From positions 372,001-436,000 of the forward strand of contig NZ_JBGCCT010000004.1 in assembly GCF_041260665.1 (NCBI RefSeq): DNA of 64,000 bases, in the 5' to 3' direction. The DNA comes from Catenulispora sp. GP43. GTDB taxonomy: Bacteria > Actinomycetota > Actinomycetes > Streptomycetales > Catenulisporaceae. Shown here one piece after another: positions 1-10,059 of this stretch. The first letter of the stretch is position 1; each line of letters opens with the position of its first letter. A program made the translations under genes and the position numbers. The notes beneath the pieces are model-generated. The model made no database searches, was not told where the DNA came from, and saw nothing but the letters and a program-made list of their open reading frames with translations.

Positions 1-2825
1 GAGAGGAGCCGGGACCTGTCGAGCGCCTCTACTTGGATCGCGACGAGAAACATGGACGCCCCTCCGGGCGACCATGACACCTCCACCATCCGTTCGGGCT
101 GGGCGGCCAGCGATTCGATGTTGGTGCAGTCCGCGCGGTGGACGCTGACGCCGGAGGCGCGGGTGATGAAGCCGACGATGTCGTCGCCGGGGACCGGGGT
201 GCAGCAGCGGGCCAGCTTCACCCAGATGTCGTCCGCGCCCTTCACCAGGACGCCGGGGTCGCCGGCGGGGCGGGCCTGGCCGCGGCGGGACAGCTTCTCG
301 ATGTTGCCCGGGACGGTCGCCTCGGCCAGGTCCTCGGTCGCGCCCTCCTCGCCGCCGAGCAGGTGCAGGAGGCGGTGGACCACGTGCTGCGCCGAGACGT
401 GTCCCTCGCCGATGGCGGCGTACAGGGCGCTGATGTCGGCGTGGCGCAGGTCGTGGGCGACGGTGGCCAGGGACTCGGAGGTCATCAGGCGCTGTAGCGG
501 CAGCCCCTGCTTGCGCATGGCCTTGGCCAGCTGGTCCTTGCCCTGCTCGACCGCTTCCTCGCGGCGCTCCTTGGTGTACCACTGGCGGATCTTGTTGCGG
601 GCGCGCGGGGACGCCACGAAGCCCAGCCAGTCCCGGGACGGTCCGGAGTTCGGCGCCTTGGAGGTGAAGATCTCCACCACGTCGCCGTTGTCCAGCTTGC
701 TGTCCAGCGGGACCAGGCGGCCGTTGACGCGGGCGCCGATGGTGTGGTGGCCGACCTCGGTGTGGACCGCGTAGGCGAAGTCGACCGGGGTGGAGCCCGA
801 GGGCAGCGCCATCACCATGCCCTTGGGCGTGAAGACGTAGACCTCGGCGGTGGACAGATCGAAGCGCAGCGCGTCCAGGAACTCGTTGGGGTCCGCGGTC
901 TCCTTCTGCCAGTCCAGCAGCTGCCGCAGCCATGCCATGTCGCCGCCGGGGTTCGCGGTCCCGGCGCCGTTGGTGGGCTTGCGGACGCCCTCGACCGCGT
1001 CCTCCTTGTACTTCCAGTGCGCCGCGACGCCGTACTCGGCGCGGCGGTGCATCGCGAAGGTGCGGATCTGCAGCTCCACGGCCTTGCCGCCGGGGCCGAT
1101 CACCGTGGTGTGCAAGGACTGGTACATGTTGAACTTCGGCATCGCGATGTAGTCCTTGAACCGGCCCGGGACCGGGTTCCACCGCGCGTGGATGGCGCCG
1201 AGCGCCGCGTAGCAGTCGCGGACCGAGTCCACCAGGACCCGGATGCCGACCAGGTCGTAGATGTCCGCGAAGTCGCGGCCGCGCACGATCATCTTCTGGT
1301 AGACCGAGTAGTAGTGCTTCGGCCGGCCGGTGACGGTGGCGCGGATCTTGGCCTCGCGCAGGTCGCCGTGCACGGCGTCGATCACCTGCGAGAGGTACTC
1401 CTCGCGCTTGGGCGCGCGCTCGGAGACCAGGCGCACGATCTCGTCGTACATCTTGGGGTAGAGGATGGCGAACGCCAGGTCCTCCAGCTCCCACTTGATC
1501 GTGTTCATGCCCAGCCGGTGCGCCAGCGGGGCGTAGATCTCCAGCGTCTCGCGGGACTTGCTCTCCTGCTTCTCCCGCTTCATGTAGCGCATGGTGCGCA
1601 TGTTGTGCAGCCGGTCGGCGAGCTTGATCACCAGCACCCGGATGTCCCGGGCCATGGCCACGACCATCTTGCGCACGGTCTCGGCCTGCGTGGCCTCGCC
1701 GAGCTTGACCTTGTCCAGCTTGGTGACGCCGTCCACCAGCAGCGCGACGGTGTCGCCGAAGTCGCCGCGCAGCATGTCGAGCGAGTAGTCGGTGTCCTCG
1801 ACGGTGTCGTGCAGCAGCCCGGCGCACAGCGTGGGCACGTCCATGCCGAGCTCGGCCAGGATCGTGGTGACCGCCAGCGGGTGCGTGATGTACGGGTCGC
1901 CGCTCTTGCGCCGCTGGCCGCGGTGGTGACGCTCGGCGACGGCGTAGGCCTGCTCGACGGGCTTGAGGTCGGCCTTGGGGTGGTTGGCCCGGATGATCTT
2001 GAACAGCGGCTCCAGCACCGGCGGCGGTCCGCCGCTGCGGGTGCTGCCCAGGCGCGCCAGCCGCGCGCGGACCCGGCTGGAGCTGGGGCGCGACGGGCCG
2101 GACTTGACGGCCGCGTTGAGCGGGACCGGAGGCGCGGCGGGAAGCGCGGGAGTGGGGCGCGGCGGGACGGAGGGCGCGGAAGGTGACGGAGACGCCGAGC
2201 TCGGGCCGCCGGAAGCCGATGATCCGGGGGCGGGAGAAGACGTGGGAGCAGAGGCGGAGGCAGCTGCGGTCGGCGCCGACGCGGCAGAACCCGAAGCAGC
2301 GGCGTGAGCCGGAGGCGTCACCGCGGCCGGCGCGGCCTGCGCGGAGGCAGCCTTGGCGCGCGGCGCGGGAGTGGCTGGTGCGGAAGCCGTCGGCGCAGAG
2401 GCGGTCGGCGAAGGGCTGGAGGGAGCGGGCGGTACAGCCGGCGCAGAGACGGAAGGCGCAGAGGCGGAAGGCGCGGAGCCGGCAGGCACGGAACCACCGC
2501 CCGCAGCCGCACCAGAACCCTCCGGCGCAGCAGGTGCGGGCACACTCCGCACGGAATCCGCCGACCCACCGCCCTCAGCCGGAGCCGTAGCGGCCCGCGG
2601 GGCCTGAGCCTGCCCGGACCCCTGCGTCTTCCCAGCGGGCGTCTCAGCGCTGCTCTGGGCGCCCTGAGCGCTCTTCGCGCCGGAAACGGAGCCCTTGCCG
2701 CGCCCCGTCTTCCCCGACTTCGCAGCAGCGTCGTTCCCCGAGGCGCCCGTCCCGTTCGCCGCGGCGTCGCCGCCGCTGTTCGCACCGGTCCCGGTCGTCG
2801 TCCCGACCTGCTCCTTCGTCGCCAA
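1..2825 (-). CDS. rel: Bifunctional (p)ppGpp synthetase/hydrolase Rel (3' end outside window)
   Basis: Makes and degrades the alarmone (p)ppGpp from GTP/GDP and ATP, governing the stringent response at the ribosome. The reading frame is open to the left edge, so the C-terminal ACT region is cut off. Visible domains: an HD hydrolase with HDTVED near residue 338, a synthetase domain with RFKD near 554 (the RxKD form of bifunctional Rel rather than RelA-only ExDD) and MYQSLHTTV, a TGS domain near 660-720, and a zinc-finger-like CC motif near 880. Roughly 265 residues rich in Ala, Pro, Ser and Gly precede the HD domain, far more than in most Rel proteins. The TTG start follows a purine-rich GAGAGGGG; a later start within the low-complexity stretch is possible. 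It lies upstream of nothing on this strand but follows apt in the usual actinobacterial order. Identity is firm, the start less so. Confidence 0.93.
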   Translation of the reverse strand, partial: MATKEQVGTTTGTGANSGGDAAANGTGASGNDAAAKSGKTGRGKGSVSGAKSAQGAQSSAETPAGKTQGSGQAQAPRAATAPAEGGGSADSVRSVPAPAAPEGSGAAAGGGSVPAGSAPSASAPSVSAPAVPPAPSSPSPTASAPTASAPATPAPRAKAASAQAAPAAVTPPAHAAASGSAASAPTAAASASAPTSSPAPGSSASGGPSSASPSPSAPSVPPRPTPALPAAPPVPLNAAVKSGPSRPSSSRVRARLARLGSTRSGGPPPVLEPLFKIIRANHPKADLKPVEQAYAVAERHHRGQRRKSGDPYITHPLAVTTILAELGMDVPTLCAGLLHDTVEDTDYSLDMLRGDFGDTVALLVDGVTKLDKVKLGEATQAETVRKMVVAMARDIRVLVIKLADRLHNMRTMRYMKREKQESKSRETLEIYAPLAHRLGMNTIKWELEDLAFAILYPKMYDEIVRLVSERAPKREEYLSQVIDAVHGDLREAKIRATVTGRPKHYYSVYQKMIVRGRDFADIYDLVGIRVLVDSVRDCYAALGAIHARWNPVPGRFKDYIAMPKFNMYQSLHTTVIGPGGKAVELQIRTFAMHRRAEYGVAAHWKYKEDAVEGVRKPTNGAGTANPGGDMAWLRQLLDWQKETADPNEFLDALRFDLSTAEVYVFTPKGMVMALPSGSTPVDFAYAVHTEVGHHTIGARVNGRLVPLDSKLDNGDVVEIFTSKAPNSGPSRDWLGFVASPRARNKIRQWYTKERREEAVEQGKDQLAKAMRKQGLPLQRLMTSESLATVAHDLRHADISALYAAIGEGHVSAQHVVHRLLHLLGGEEGATEDLAEATVPGNIEKLSRRGQARPAGDPGVLVKGADDIWVKLARCCTPVPGDDIVGFITRASGVSVHRADCTNIESLAAQPERMVEVSWSPGGASMFLVAIQVEALDRSRLL

Positions 2826-2908
2826 GCGCGGCCCCTCTCGCGTAGTGGGTGCGCCCAGTGTAACGATCGCCCGGCCGAACTTGTTTCCCGGTCCGCGGAA
2901 CAACCAGG

Positions 2909-3472
2909 TCAGACCACCAGAAGCGGGTGGATGTCGCCCTCCGGCAGGGCCGTGGCGAGTCGCTTGCGTCCGTGCAGGAAGCCCAGCTCCATCAGCACCG
3001 ACAGTCCCACCGGCACCGCGCCGGCGTCGCGGACCAGGTTGGCCGCCGCGACCGCGGTGCCGCCGGTGGCCAGGATGTCGTCGACGATCATCACGCGCTC
3101 GCCGGGTTCGAAGGCGTCCCGGTGCACCTCTATGGTCGCGGTGGCGTATTCGAGCTCGTAGTCCTCGCGGTACGTCGCGCGCGGGAGCTTGCCGGCCTTG
3201 CGGACCGGGACGAAGCCGACGCCGGCGGCCAGTGCCACCGGCGCCGCCAGGATGAAGCCCCGGGCCTCCAGGCCCGCGACGCGGGTGGCCCCGGCCGCCC
3301 GGACCTGCTCGGCCATCGCCCCGACCACCAGGCCGAACGCCGCCGAGTCGCCGAGCAGCGGGGTGATGTCCTTGAAGACGACGCCCGGCTTCGGATAGTC
3401 GGGGACGTCGAGAATGCGAGTGGCGAGGACCTGGGACAGGTCCCCGCCACCGGGGTTTTCGGGGAAGCTCAC
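2909..3472 (-). CDS. apt: Adenine phosphoribosyltransferase
   Basis: Salvages adenine with PRPP to give AMP and pyrophosphate in the cytosol. The 187-residue length matches the family. The PRPP-binding loop is [13 protein letters not shown] in the C-terminal half, and the N-terminal [18 protein letters not shown] is the typical Apt opening. It stands between secF and rel, the conserved order secD-secF-apt-rel in actinobacteria. The upstream GTG start lacks an obvious Shine-Dalgarno sequence. By family alignment the protein needs to begin only a few residues before [10 protein letters not shown], so a slightly later start cannot be excluded. Function is secure from the conserved core. Confidence 0.95.
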   Translation of the reverse strand: MSFPENPGGGDLSQVLATRILDVPDYPKPGVVFKDITPLLGDSAAFGLVVGAMAEQVRAAGATRVAGLEARGFILAAPVALAAGVGFVPVRKAGKLPRATYREDYELEYATATIEVHRDAFEPGERVMIVDDILATGGTAVAAANLVRDAGAVPVGLSVLMELGFLHGRKRLATALPEGDIHPLLVV

Positions 3473-3530
3473 TGGAGGGAGCTTACCCTGCGCGATCGCG
3501 CCCGATCGCCATCCCGGGCCGCCGCGCGGG

Positions 3531-3580
3531 CGGCCCGATCAGGCCCGATCAGGCCCGATCAGGCCCGATCAGGCCCGGTC
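3531..3580. repeat. Five tandem copies of a 10-bp unit (AGGCCCGATC)
   Basis: Five head-to-tail 10-bp units fill half of the short gap between apt and the end of secF. The first and last copies each carry one changed base. The period equals about one helical turn, so the GATC positions lie on one face of the DNA. No protein is encoded here. Confidence 0.85.
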
Positions 3581-3584
3581 CGCG

Positions 3585-4751
3585 CTAGCGCCGCTTGCCG
3601 CTGGGCCGGTTCCGGCCCCGGTCGCCGCGCACCGGCTGGTTGCGCGGACCGCGGGGCACGTCCCGCACCTCGCCGGCGGCCGCCGCCTCCAGGTCCTCCG
3701 CGTCGCCCGGGTACTCGCCGGCCAGCCGGTCCTGCGTCGGCACGGCGTTGCGCTCGGCCCGGGCCGCGGCCTTGGCCTGCGCGCCGGTCGCCTTGCGCTT
3801 GAGGGTGCGCATCTCCGGCTCGCGCTCCTTCAGGTCGGCCAGCAGCGGCGTCGCGATGAAGATCGAGGAGTAGGTGCCCACCGCGATGCCGACCAGCAGG
3901 GCCAGAGCCAGGTCCTGGAGCACGCCCGCGCCGCCGCTGACCACGGTGCCGGCGAACAGCAGCGCCGCCACCGGGATCAGCGCGATCAGCGAGGTGTTCA
4001 GCGAGCGGATCAGGGTCTGGTTGACCGCCAGGTTCGCCGACTGCGTGTAGGTCTGGTCGGTCTTGGTGCTGCCCAGGCCCTTCGTGTTCTCCCGGACCTT
4101 GTCGAACACCACGACGGTGTCGTACAGGGAGTAGCCCAGGATCGTCAGGAAGCCGATGACCGTGGCCGGGGAGACCTCGAAGCCGATCAGGGCGTAGATG
4201 CCCGCGGTGATCACCAGGTCGTGGATCAGCGCGATGATGCCCGACAGCGCCATCTTCCACTCGTAGAAGATCGCCAAGTACAGCATCACCAGTGCCACGA
4301 AGATGACCAGACCGGTGATCGCCTTCTGAGTGATCTCATGGCCCCAGGAGCCGGAGACCAGGGTGACCGTGACCGCGTTCGGGTTGTCCTTCTGCCCGGC
4401 GTCGGCGGCGATCGCCTCGCGCACCTTGGACAGCTGGTCGGAGCTCAGCGGCGTGGTCTTGACGATCACGTGCCGGCCGCTGGTGTCGCTCGAGGTCTGG
4501 ACCTGCGGGTCCTTCACGATCGCCGAGACGCTGTCGGTGATGGTCTTGGTGCTGGCCGTGGGCGACTTGATGTCGAACTGCGACCCGCCCCGGAAGTCCA
4601 GGGTGAAGTTCAGGCCGAACACCACCAGGGACACGATCGAGACGAGCAGAAGCGCGCCGGAGATGGTGTACCAGCGCTTCTGCTTCCCGATGAAGTCGTA
4701 GGAGACCTCGCCGCGGTACAGGCGGTTGCCCCAGCTGTTGGAGGCGGACAT
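3585..4751 (-). CDS. secF: Protein translocase subunit SecF
   Basis: Membrane component of the SecDF complex, which uses the proton gradient to pull secreted proteins out of SecYEG. The 388-residue protein has an N-terminal transmembrane helix after YDFIGKQKRWYTISG, a periplasmic P4 domain beginning LDFRGGSQFD, and five further helices including the conserved IGFLTILGYSLYDTVVVFDKVREN segment. The C-terminal tail is basic and disordered. The ATG sits in a TGATG overlap with the secD stop, so translation is coupled. A longer open frame upstream overlaps secD and was rejected. Gene order secD-secF-apt supports the call. Confidence 0.96.
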   Translation of the reverse strand: MSASNSWGNRLYRGEVSYDFIGKQKRWYTISGALLLVSIVSLVVFGLNFTLDFRGGSQFDIKSPTASTKTITDSVSAIVKDPQVQTSSDTSGRHVIVKTTPLSSDQLSKVREAIAADAGQKDNPNAVTVTLVSGSWGHEITQKAITGLVIFVALVMLYLAIFYEWKMALSGIIALIHDLVITAGIYALIGFEVSPATVIGFLTILGYSLYDTVVVFDKVRENTKGLGSTKTDQTYTQSANLAVNQTLIRSLNTSLIALIPVAALLFAGTVVSGGAGVLQDLALALLVGIAVGTYSSIFIATPLLADLKEREPEMRTLKRKATGAQAKAAARAERNAVPTQDRLAGEYPGDAEDLEAAAAGEVRDVPRGPRNQPVRGDRGRNRPSGKRR

Positions 4752-6763
4752 CAGGCTTCCATCCCTTCCGCGGAGCCCCGGCGGGCGGCGGCACGGCGGT
4801 CGACGATCGTCTGGCGGATGCCCGGCGACTTCTTGACGCCCAGGCGGTTGGGGTCCAGCCCGGACCACGGGTGGCCGTCGTTGAAGAACTTACGGCGGGC
4901 CAGCAGCGTGACGACCGGCTTGGTGAACATGAACACCACGACGATGTCCAGCAGCGTGGTCAGACCGAGGGTGAAGGCGAAGCCCTTCACCGTGCCGATC
5001 GAGACCTCGTACAGGACGAAGGCGGCCAGGAATGACACGAAGTCCGAGGAGATGATGGTGCGCCGGGCCCGGACCCAGCCGTGGTCCACGGCCGTGCGCA
5101 GGGTGCGGCCCTCACGGACCTCGTCGCGTAGTCGTTCGAAGAAGATGACGAACGAGTCCGCGGTGATGCCGATCGCGACCACCAGACCCGCGACGCCGGC
5201 CAGCGAGAGCCGGAAGCCCATCGCCGGGCCCAGCAGGCTGGCCAGCGCGTAGGTGAGGATGCCGGAGATCACCAGCGAGGACACGGCGACGATCGACAGG
5301 CCGCGGTAGTAGGCGATCAGGTACAGGACCACCAGCACCAGGCCGATCCCGCCGGCGATCAGGCCGGCGGCCAGCTGGTTGCCGGCCAGCGAGGCCGAGA
5401 TCTGCGAGACGTTGCCCTGGTCGAAGGTGATCGGCAGCGCGCCGTACTTCAGCACGTCGGCCAGGTTCTCGGCGGTCTTCTGGGTGAAGTTGCCGGTGAT
5501 CTGGGCGTTGCCGTCGGTGATCGGCTGCTGCACGGTGGCCGCGCTGTAGACGACGCCGTCCAGGTCGACGGCGAACTGGCCGCCGTCGGCGTTCAGCGCG
5601 GTGGTGACGCGGCCGAAGTCCGCGGTGCCCTTCTTGTCGAAGGACAGGTCGACCTGCCAGGCGCCGGTCAGGAACTGGTTCTGGCCGCCGGCCGTCACCG
5701 GGTTGGCCGAGGCGCCGGTCAGGTTCTTGCCGTCGACGTCGGCCGGCTCGAGCAGGTAGGGGACCTTCGAGGTGAAGTCACAGCCGACCGCGTACTGGTT
5801 GGCGGCGAACATGTTGCCCAGGTTCGACGGCGGCTTGGTGCAGTCGATGGTCTCGTACAGGTACAGCGTCGACTGGTCCGGCGTGGTCTGCTTGACGGTG
5901 CCGTCCGGCGCGGTGGTCGACACCGCGGGTGCCGAGGAGCTCGGCGCGGACGGGGCCGGCGAGGACGGGGTCCCCGGGTTCGAGGGCGTGGACGGCGTCG
6001 ACGCGGTGCTCTTGGAGCTCGCGGTCGCGGTCGCGCTGCCGCTCGGCGCGGTCGGGGTGTTGCCGCCGCTGCCGGTGGCGTCCTTCAGGCCGGAGTCGGC
6101 CACCCGGTGCTGGGTGGACGTCGAGGTGCCCGAGGGCGTGGCCGGGGTGCTCGGCTTCGACGACGAGGAGCTGCTCTTCGTCGACGGCGTGGTCGCCGAG
6201 GAGGACGGCTTGGAGCTGGCCGACCCGGACGGCGCGCTGGAGGAGCCCGACGGGCTCGGCGTGGAGGCCTGCGGCGTGTTCGGCGTGACGCTCTGGCGCT
6301 GCGGGATGCCGTACTGCGTGACGTCGGGGACGACCGTCCGGAAGTACAGCTTCGCGGTCTGGCCGAGCTCGGCCAGCAGCTCCGAGGAGTTCTTGCCGGG
6401 CAGGTCGACCTCGATCGCGTTGTTGCCCTGCTTGGTCACCTCGGCTTCGGACACACCCTGGCCGTTGACGCGGTTGCGCATGATCTGCAGCGCGGTGTCC
6501 ATGTCGCTGGCCGCCGGGGCCTTGTTGCCGTGCGCGGTCATCACCATGGTGGTGCCGCCGGCCAGATCGATACCGAGCTGGGGCGTGCGGTGCCCGGTGC
6601 CGATCATGGTGCCGACCAGCGCCATGATGACGGCGGCCAGCGCCGTCAGGGGGGTCCATGGGCTCGTCTTGCGGTTCCGGGACCGCGGAGCCTTCGATCC
6701 GGCCAAGGGATTCGTCCGTCTCTTCGTGTGTCGTGTCGTGTCCGGCGCCGGCGCGTCGGTCAC
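4751..6763 (-). CDS. secD: Protein translocase subunit SecD with a Ser/Thr-rich insertion
   Basis: Partner of SecF in proton-driven protein export. After a cytoplasmic tail and one transmembrane helix (about residues 37-55), the mature part starts LGIDLAGGTTMVMTA. Near residues 155-305 the periplasmic domain is interrupted by about 150 residues made almost only of Ser, Thr, Pro, Gly and Ala. Behind it come the P1-head sequence, then five helices with ADSFVIFFERLRDEV and the terminal TKPVVTLLARRKFF. Insertions of this kind occur in other actinobacterial SecD proteins, but this one is long and could be glycosylated. The start is GTG. yajC lies upstream on the same strand, secF follows with overlap. 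Confidence 0.95.
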   Translation of the reverse strand: MTDAPAPDTTRHTKRRTNPLAGSKAPRSRNRKTSPWTPLTALAAVIMALVGTMIGTGHRTPQLGIDLAGGTTMVMTAHGNKAPAASDMDTALQIMRNRVNGQGVSEAEVTKQGNNAIEVDLPGKNSSELLAELGQTAKLYFRTVVPDVTQYGIPQRQSVTPNTPQASTPSPSGSSSAPSGSASSKPSSSATTPSTKSSSSSSKPSTPATPSGTSTSTQHRVADSGLKDATGSGGNTPTAPSGSATATASSKSTASTPSTPSNPGTPSSPAPSAPSSSAPAVSTTAPDGTVKQTTPDQSTLYLYETIDCTKPPSNLGNMFAANQYAVGCDFTSKVPYLLEPADVDGKNLTGASANPVTAGGQNQFLTGAWQVDLSFDKKGTADFGRVTTALNADGGQFAVDLDGVVYSAATVQQPITDGNAQITGNFTQKTAENLADVLKYGALPITFDQGNVSQISASLAGNQLAAGLIAGGIGLVLVVLYLIAYYRGLSIVAVSSLVISGILTYALASLLGPAMGFRLSLAGVAGLVVAIGITADSFVIFFERLRDEVREGRTLRTAVDHGWVRARRTIISSDFVSFLAAFVLYEVSIGTVKGFAFTLGLTTLLDIVVVFMFTKPVVTLLARRKFFNDGHPWSGLDPNRLGVKKSPGIRQTIVDRRAAARRGSAEGMEA

Positions 6764-6878
6764 ACCCCACGCCGCCCCGCCGCACCGGACCGGGGTTCAC
6801 AGTCCGTGGCGGCGGTGCGACCTTACAGGTTTTCGCTGTCGAAACCTCTTGTGTCGGTGAGCCTGGTCGCGACCGGGG

Positions 6879-7364
6879 TCACGACTTCGCCGGCTCGGCG
6901 TCCTTGACCTCCTCGGAGGCGTCCGCGGACGCGGTCTGCCCGGCCGAGGCGTCCTCGGCCTTCACGGCGGGCTCGGCGTCGGCCGGAGCGCTGTCCTGGG
7001 CCGGCACCGCGTCCTGGACGCCGTGCGGCGCGTCGCCGATGCCGCCGGGGGTCGGCGCGTCCGCGCCGTCCTCGGTACCGGCCTCGGCCTCGGTCTCGGC
7101 CTCGTCGTCCATGATGATGCCGACGATCGCGGGCTTGCCGAACTTGATGCGCGTCCCCGGGGTGGTCTCCACGATGGCCCAGTCGTCACCGACCTCGACG
7201 ATCGTGCCCATGATCTGGGCGGTGGTCCGGACCTGGGCGCCGGGCTGGAGGTGCTGCAGCATGTCGGACTGCTGCGCCCGCGCCCGCTTCTGCGGACGGA
7301 TCATCATGAAGTAGAACATGGCCCCGATCAGGACGATCCAGATCAGGAAGACGGGAGATCCCAT
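6879..7364 (-). CDS. yajC: Preprotein translocase subunit YajC
   Basis: Small accessory subunit of the SecDF-YajC complex. The first 25 residues form a single transmembrane helix followed by MMIRPQKRARAQQSDML, the hallmark of YajC, and a conserved basic/beta domain (GTIVEVGDDWAIVETTPGTRI). The last 65 residues are acidic and Ala-rich, a disordered tail absent from Escherichia coli YajC but usual in actinobacteria. The ATG has AAGGA 11 bases upstream. It precedes secD by about 115 bases and is probably the first gene of a yajC-secD-secF transcript. Confidence 0.94.
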   Translation of the reverse strand: MGSPVFLIWIVLIGAMFYFMMIRPQKRARAQQSDMLQHLQPGAQVRTTAQIMGTIVEVGDDWAIVETTPGTRIKFGKPAIVGIIMDDEAETEAEAGTEDGADAPTPGGIGDAPHGVQDAVPAQDSAPADAEPAVKAEDASAGQTASADASEEVKDAEPAKS

Positions 7365-7658
7365 AGGTGTCGCTGGTCCTTGGTGAAGACCGCCGGCGCC
7401 GGGCCGGTAGGTCGTTGATGGGCGGTGGGGGGCACCGCCCGACTCGCGGGAGTTTATGCGAGCGGATACGCCCCGAACAACGGTCCGGGGCCTACGGCCG
7501 GTTCCCGTGACCCAACGTAGTCGAAATCATCCGGAACTTGTGAACCCCAAGAGCCGCACGAGCCTCCAGATGCCTGGTGGGATCGGTGGTCCCGATGTTA
7601 GGCCGCCATTTCGCGTGAGATGTCCGATATCAAACAGGTATTGACGGCGTTCAGCCTT

Positions 7659-8672
7659 TCACGGTGCGCTGAGCCCGAAATGTGCCCACGCCGCGGCGGT
7701 CGCGATCCGACCCCGCGGGGTGCGGGCCAGCAGGCCCTCACGGACCAGGAACGGCTCGGCCACCTCCTCGACCGTCTCGGACTCCTCCCCCACCGCCACG
7801 GCCAGCGTGGACAGCCCCACCGGGCCGCCGCCGAACAGCTTGAGCAGGGCGTGCAGCACCGCGCGGTCCAGCCGGTCCAGGCCGCGCTCGTCCACCTCGT
7901 AGACGTCCAGGGCGGCCCTGGCGATCCCCAGGTCCACCGCGCCGTCGGCCTTCACCTCGGCGTAGTCGCGGACCCGGCGCAGCAGCCGGTTGGCGATGCG
8001 CGGGGTGCCGCGCGAGCGTCCCGCCAGCTCTTTCGCGCCATCGGCGTCGATCCGCACGTTCAGCAGCCGCGCCGAGCGGTTGACCACGTACTCCAGATCG
8101 GCGGCGGCGTAGAACTCCAGGTGCGCGGTGAAGCCGAAGCGGTCGCGCAGCGGCGCCGGCAGCAGCCCGGAGCGCGTGGTGGCGCCGACCAGGGTGAACG
8201 GCGGCAGCTCCAGCGGGATCGCGGTGGCTCCGGGGCCCTTGCCGACGATCACGTCGACCCGGAAGTCCTCCATCGCCATGTAGAGCATCTCCTCGGCGGG
8301 CCGGGACATGCGGTGGATCTCGTCGACGAACAGCACCTCGCCGTCGGACAGCGAGGACAGGATCGCCGCCAGGTCCCCGGCGTGCTGGATGGCCGGCCCG
8401 GAGGTGATGCGGATCGGCACCTGCAGCTCGTTGGCGATGATCATGGACAGCGTGGTCTTGCCCAGCCCGGGCGGCCCGGACAGCAGGATGTGGTCCGGGG
8501 CGCCCTGGCGCATCCGGGCCGCGTCCAGCACCAGCGAGAGCTGGTCGCGCACCTTGGGCTGGCCGACGAACTCGGCCAGCCGCTTGGGCCGCAGCGCCGC
8601 CTCGGCCGCCTGCTCCTCGGCGTCGCCGGTGACGGCGGTGCCGGAGACGAGGCGTTCGGTTTCGTGGTCCAC
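7659..8672 (-). CDS. ruvB: Holliday junction branch migration ATPase RuvB
   Basis: Hexameric AAA+ motor that, with RuvA, drives branch migration of Holliday junctions. Walker A is GPPGLGKTT, Walker B LFVDEIH, sensor 1 GATTRSG, and the C-terminal winged-helix domain contains the family pattern [14 protein letters not shown] and RTPRGR. The chosen GTG (VDHETERL) has AGGAGAA nine bases upstream and aligns with usual RuvB starts. An ATG 15 codons further upstream has no good ribosome site. It follows ruvA and ruvC on the same strand, the standard ruvC-ruvA-ruvB operon. Confidence 0.96.
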   Translation of the reverse strand: MDHETERLVSGTAVTGDAEEQAAEAALRPKRLAEFVGQPKVRDQLSLVLDAARMRQGAPDHILLSGPPGLGKTTLSMIIANELQVPIRITSGPAIQHAGDLAAILSSLSDGEVLFVDEIHRMSRPAEEMLYMAMEDFRVDVIVGKGPGATAIPLELPPFTLVGATTRSGLLPAPLRDRFGFTAHLEFYAAADLEYVVNRSARLLNVRIDADGAKELAGRSRGTPRIANRLLRRVRDYAEVKADGAVDLGIARAALDVYEVDERGLDRLDRAVLHALLKLFGGGPVGLSTLAVAVGEESETVEEVAEPFLVREGLLARTPRGRIATAAAWAHFGLSAP

Positions 8673-8739
8673 GGCGGCGGTTCTCCTGAAGTGTTCTTGG
8701 GACGGCTCGGGATCCATCGTGTCAGGGGGCTACTTCGGG

Positions 8740-9366
8740 CTACTTCTTCATCGTCCGCAGTGCCGCCTTCAGCAGCGGCCCCAGCTGCACCGTCTGCCCT
8801 GCCGCCTCCTGCTCGGCGGCCAGCGGACTCACCGCCGTGACCGCGTCGTCGGCCTCGCGCGCCGACCAGCCCAGCCCGGTCAGCGCCTCCAGCAGCTGCA
8901 CCCGCCAGGAGCCCAGTCCCGCGCGGCTCCAGCCGTTCTGCGCCTGCCCCGGCACCGCGCCGGTGGGCGGACCCAGCCGCTCCTTGAGCTCCAGCAGCAG
9001 CCGCTGCGCGCCCTTCTTGCCGATGCCCGGCACCTGGGTCAGCGCCGCCTCGTCGCCGGTCATGAAGATCGTCCGCAGCGTGTCGGGCGCGTGGACCGAG
9101 AGCATCGCCTGCGCCACCTTCGGGCCGATGCCGCTGGCGGTCTGCAAGAGTTCGAAGACGCCGCGCTCGTCGTCGGTGGCGAAGCCGTACAGGGTCAGCG
9201 AGTCCTCGCGGACCACCATCGCGGTGAACAGCTTCGCCTTCTCACCGACGGTCAGCGCGGCCAGCGTGCCGGGACCGCAGTGCACGAGCATCCCCACGCC
9301 GCCGACCTCGACCACCGCGCTGGTCGGGGTCACCGCGGCCACCGGGCCGGACACGAAGGCGATCAC
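8740..9366 (-). CDS. ruvA: Holliday junction DNA-binding protein RuvA
   Basis: Tetrameric junction-binding subunit that loads RuvB. The 208-residue protein has the N-terminal OB fold (MIAFVSGPVAAV), two helix-hairpin-helix motifs (ASGIGPKVAQAML and VPGIGKKGAQRLLLELKERL), and a C-terminal RuvB-contacting domain (ALTGLGWSAREADDAV). The GTG start follows the short gap after ruvC. Length and order agree with the actinobacterial family. Confidence 0.96.
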   Translation of the reverse strand: MIAFVSGPVAAVTPTSAVVEVGGVGMLVHCGPGTLAALTVGEKAKLFTAMVVREDSLTLYGFATDDERGVFELLQTASGIGPKVAQAMLSVHAPDTLRTIFMTGDEAALTQVPGIGKKGAQRLLLELKERLGPPTGAVPGQAQNGWSRAGLGSWRVQLLEALTGLGWSAREADDAVTAVSPLAAEQEAAGQTVQLGPLLKAALRTMKK

Positions 9367-9395
9367 GCGCCACTCCTCACTGTGCTGTGCTCGTT

Positions 9396-9431
9396 CTTCA
9401 AGGTCACCGCTGCCTTCAAGGTCACCGCTGC
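9396..9431. repeat. 18-bp perfect tandem duplication across the ruvC stop codon
   Basis: The unit CTTCAAGGTCACCGCTGC occurs twice without interruption at the ruvC-ruvA boundary. One copy carries the ruvC stop codon and the other lies just beyond it, so the last codons and stop of ruvC are duplicated. It looks like a replication-slippage product. Confidence 0.85.
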
Positions 9432-9934
9432 TTCGCGATCGCCGCGGCCAGCCGGTTCTGCGCCGTCCCCCGCCAGATGTGGCAGATGGCCAGCGCCGCG
9501 GCGTCCGCGGCGTCGGCGGGCTTGGGCGGCTCGGTGAGCCGCAACACCCGCGCCACCATCATCCCGACCTGGCTCTTGTCCGCCCGCCCCGACCCGCTGA
9601 TGGCCGCCTTCACCTCGCTGGGCGTGTGCAGCGCCACGGGCAGCCCGTGCCGCGCGGCGACCAGCATCGCCACCGCGCTGGCCTGCGCGGTGCCCATCAC
9701 GGTGCTGACGTTGTGCTGGCTGAATACCCGCTCGACGGCCACCGCCTCGGGCCGGTGCTCGGCGAACCACTCCTCGAGCCCCTGCTCGACGGCCAGCAGC
9801 CGCAGCGGCAGGTCCATGGTCGCCGAGGTGCGGATGACGCCGACCCCGACCAGGGTCAGCGGCCGCCCGGGCGTGCCCTCGACGACCCCCACGCCGCACC
9901 GCGTCAACCCCGGATCGACCCCCAGCACCCGCAC
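9422..9934 (-). CDS. ruvC: Crossover junction endodeoxyribonuclease RuvC
   Basis: Resolves Holliday junctions by symmetric nicking. The RNase H-like fold is visible from [14 protein letters not shown] (first catalytic Asp), [13 protein letters not shown] (Glu), and the closing pair [15 protein letters not shown] with two Asp residues. At 170 residues it is of normal length. GTG start. ruvA follows after a 55-base gap that contains a duplicated copy of the gene end. Confidence 0.96.
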   Translation of the reverse strand: MRVLGVDPGLTRCGVGVVEGTPGRPLTLVGVGVIRTSATMDLPLRLLAVEQGLEEWFAEHRPEAVAVERVFSQHNVSTVMGTAQASAVAMLVAARHGLPVALHTPSEVKAAISGSGRADKSQVGMMVARVLRLTEPPKPADAADAAALAICHIWRGTAQNRLAAAIAKQR

Positions 9935-10010
9935 GCGCGCCCGACCTCCGTCGCTTGAAACAGCAGTTCCCTTGTGCGGGGAAGCCTAGCGGCGCGGGCG
10001 GACACAGTGA

Positions 10011-10043
10011 GGGAGCCGGGCCGCGTGAGCGGACCCGGCTCCC
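10011..10043 (-). terminator. GNRA-loop hairpin between yebC and ruvC
   Basis: GGGAGCCGGG pairs with CCCGGCTCCC and the inner CCGC pairs with GCGG around a GTGA tetraloop, with one bulged A. It lies just after the yebC stop. There is no U-tract, which is common for actinobacterial terminators. Confidence 0.55.
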
Positions 10044-10059
10044 CTGGCGAAGCGCCCCA

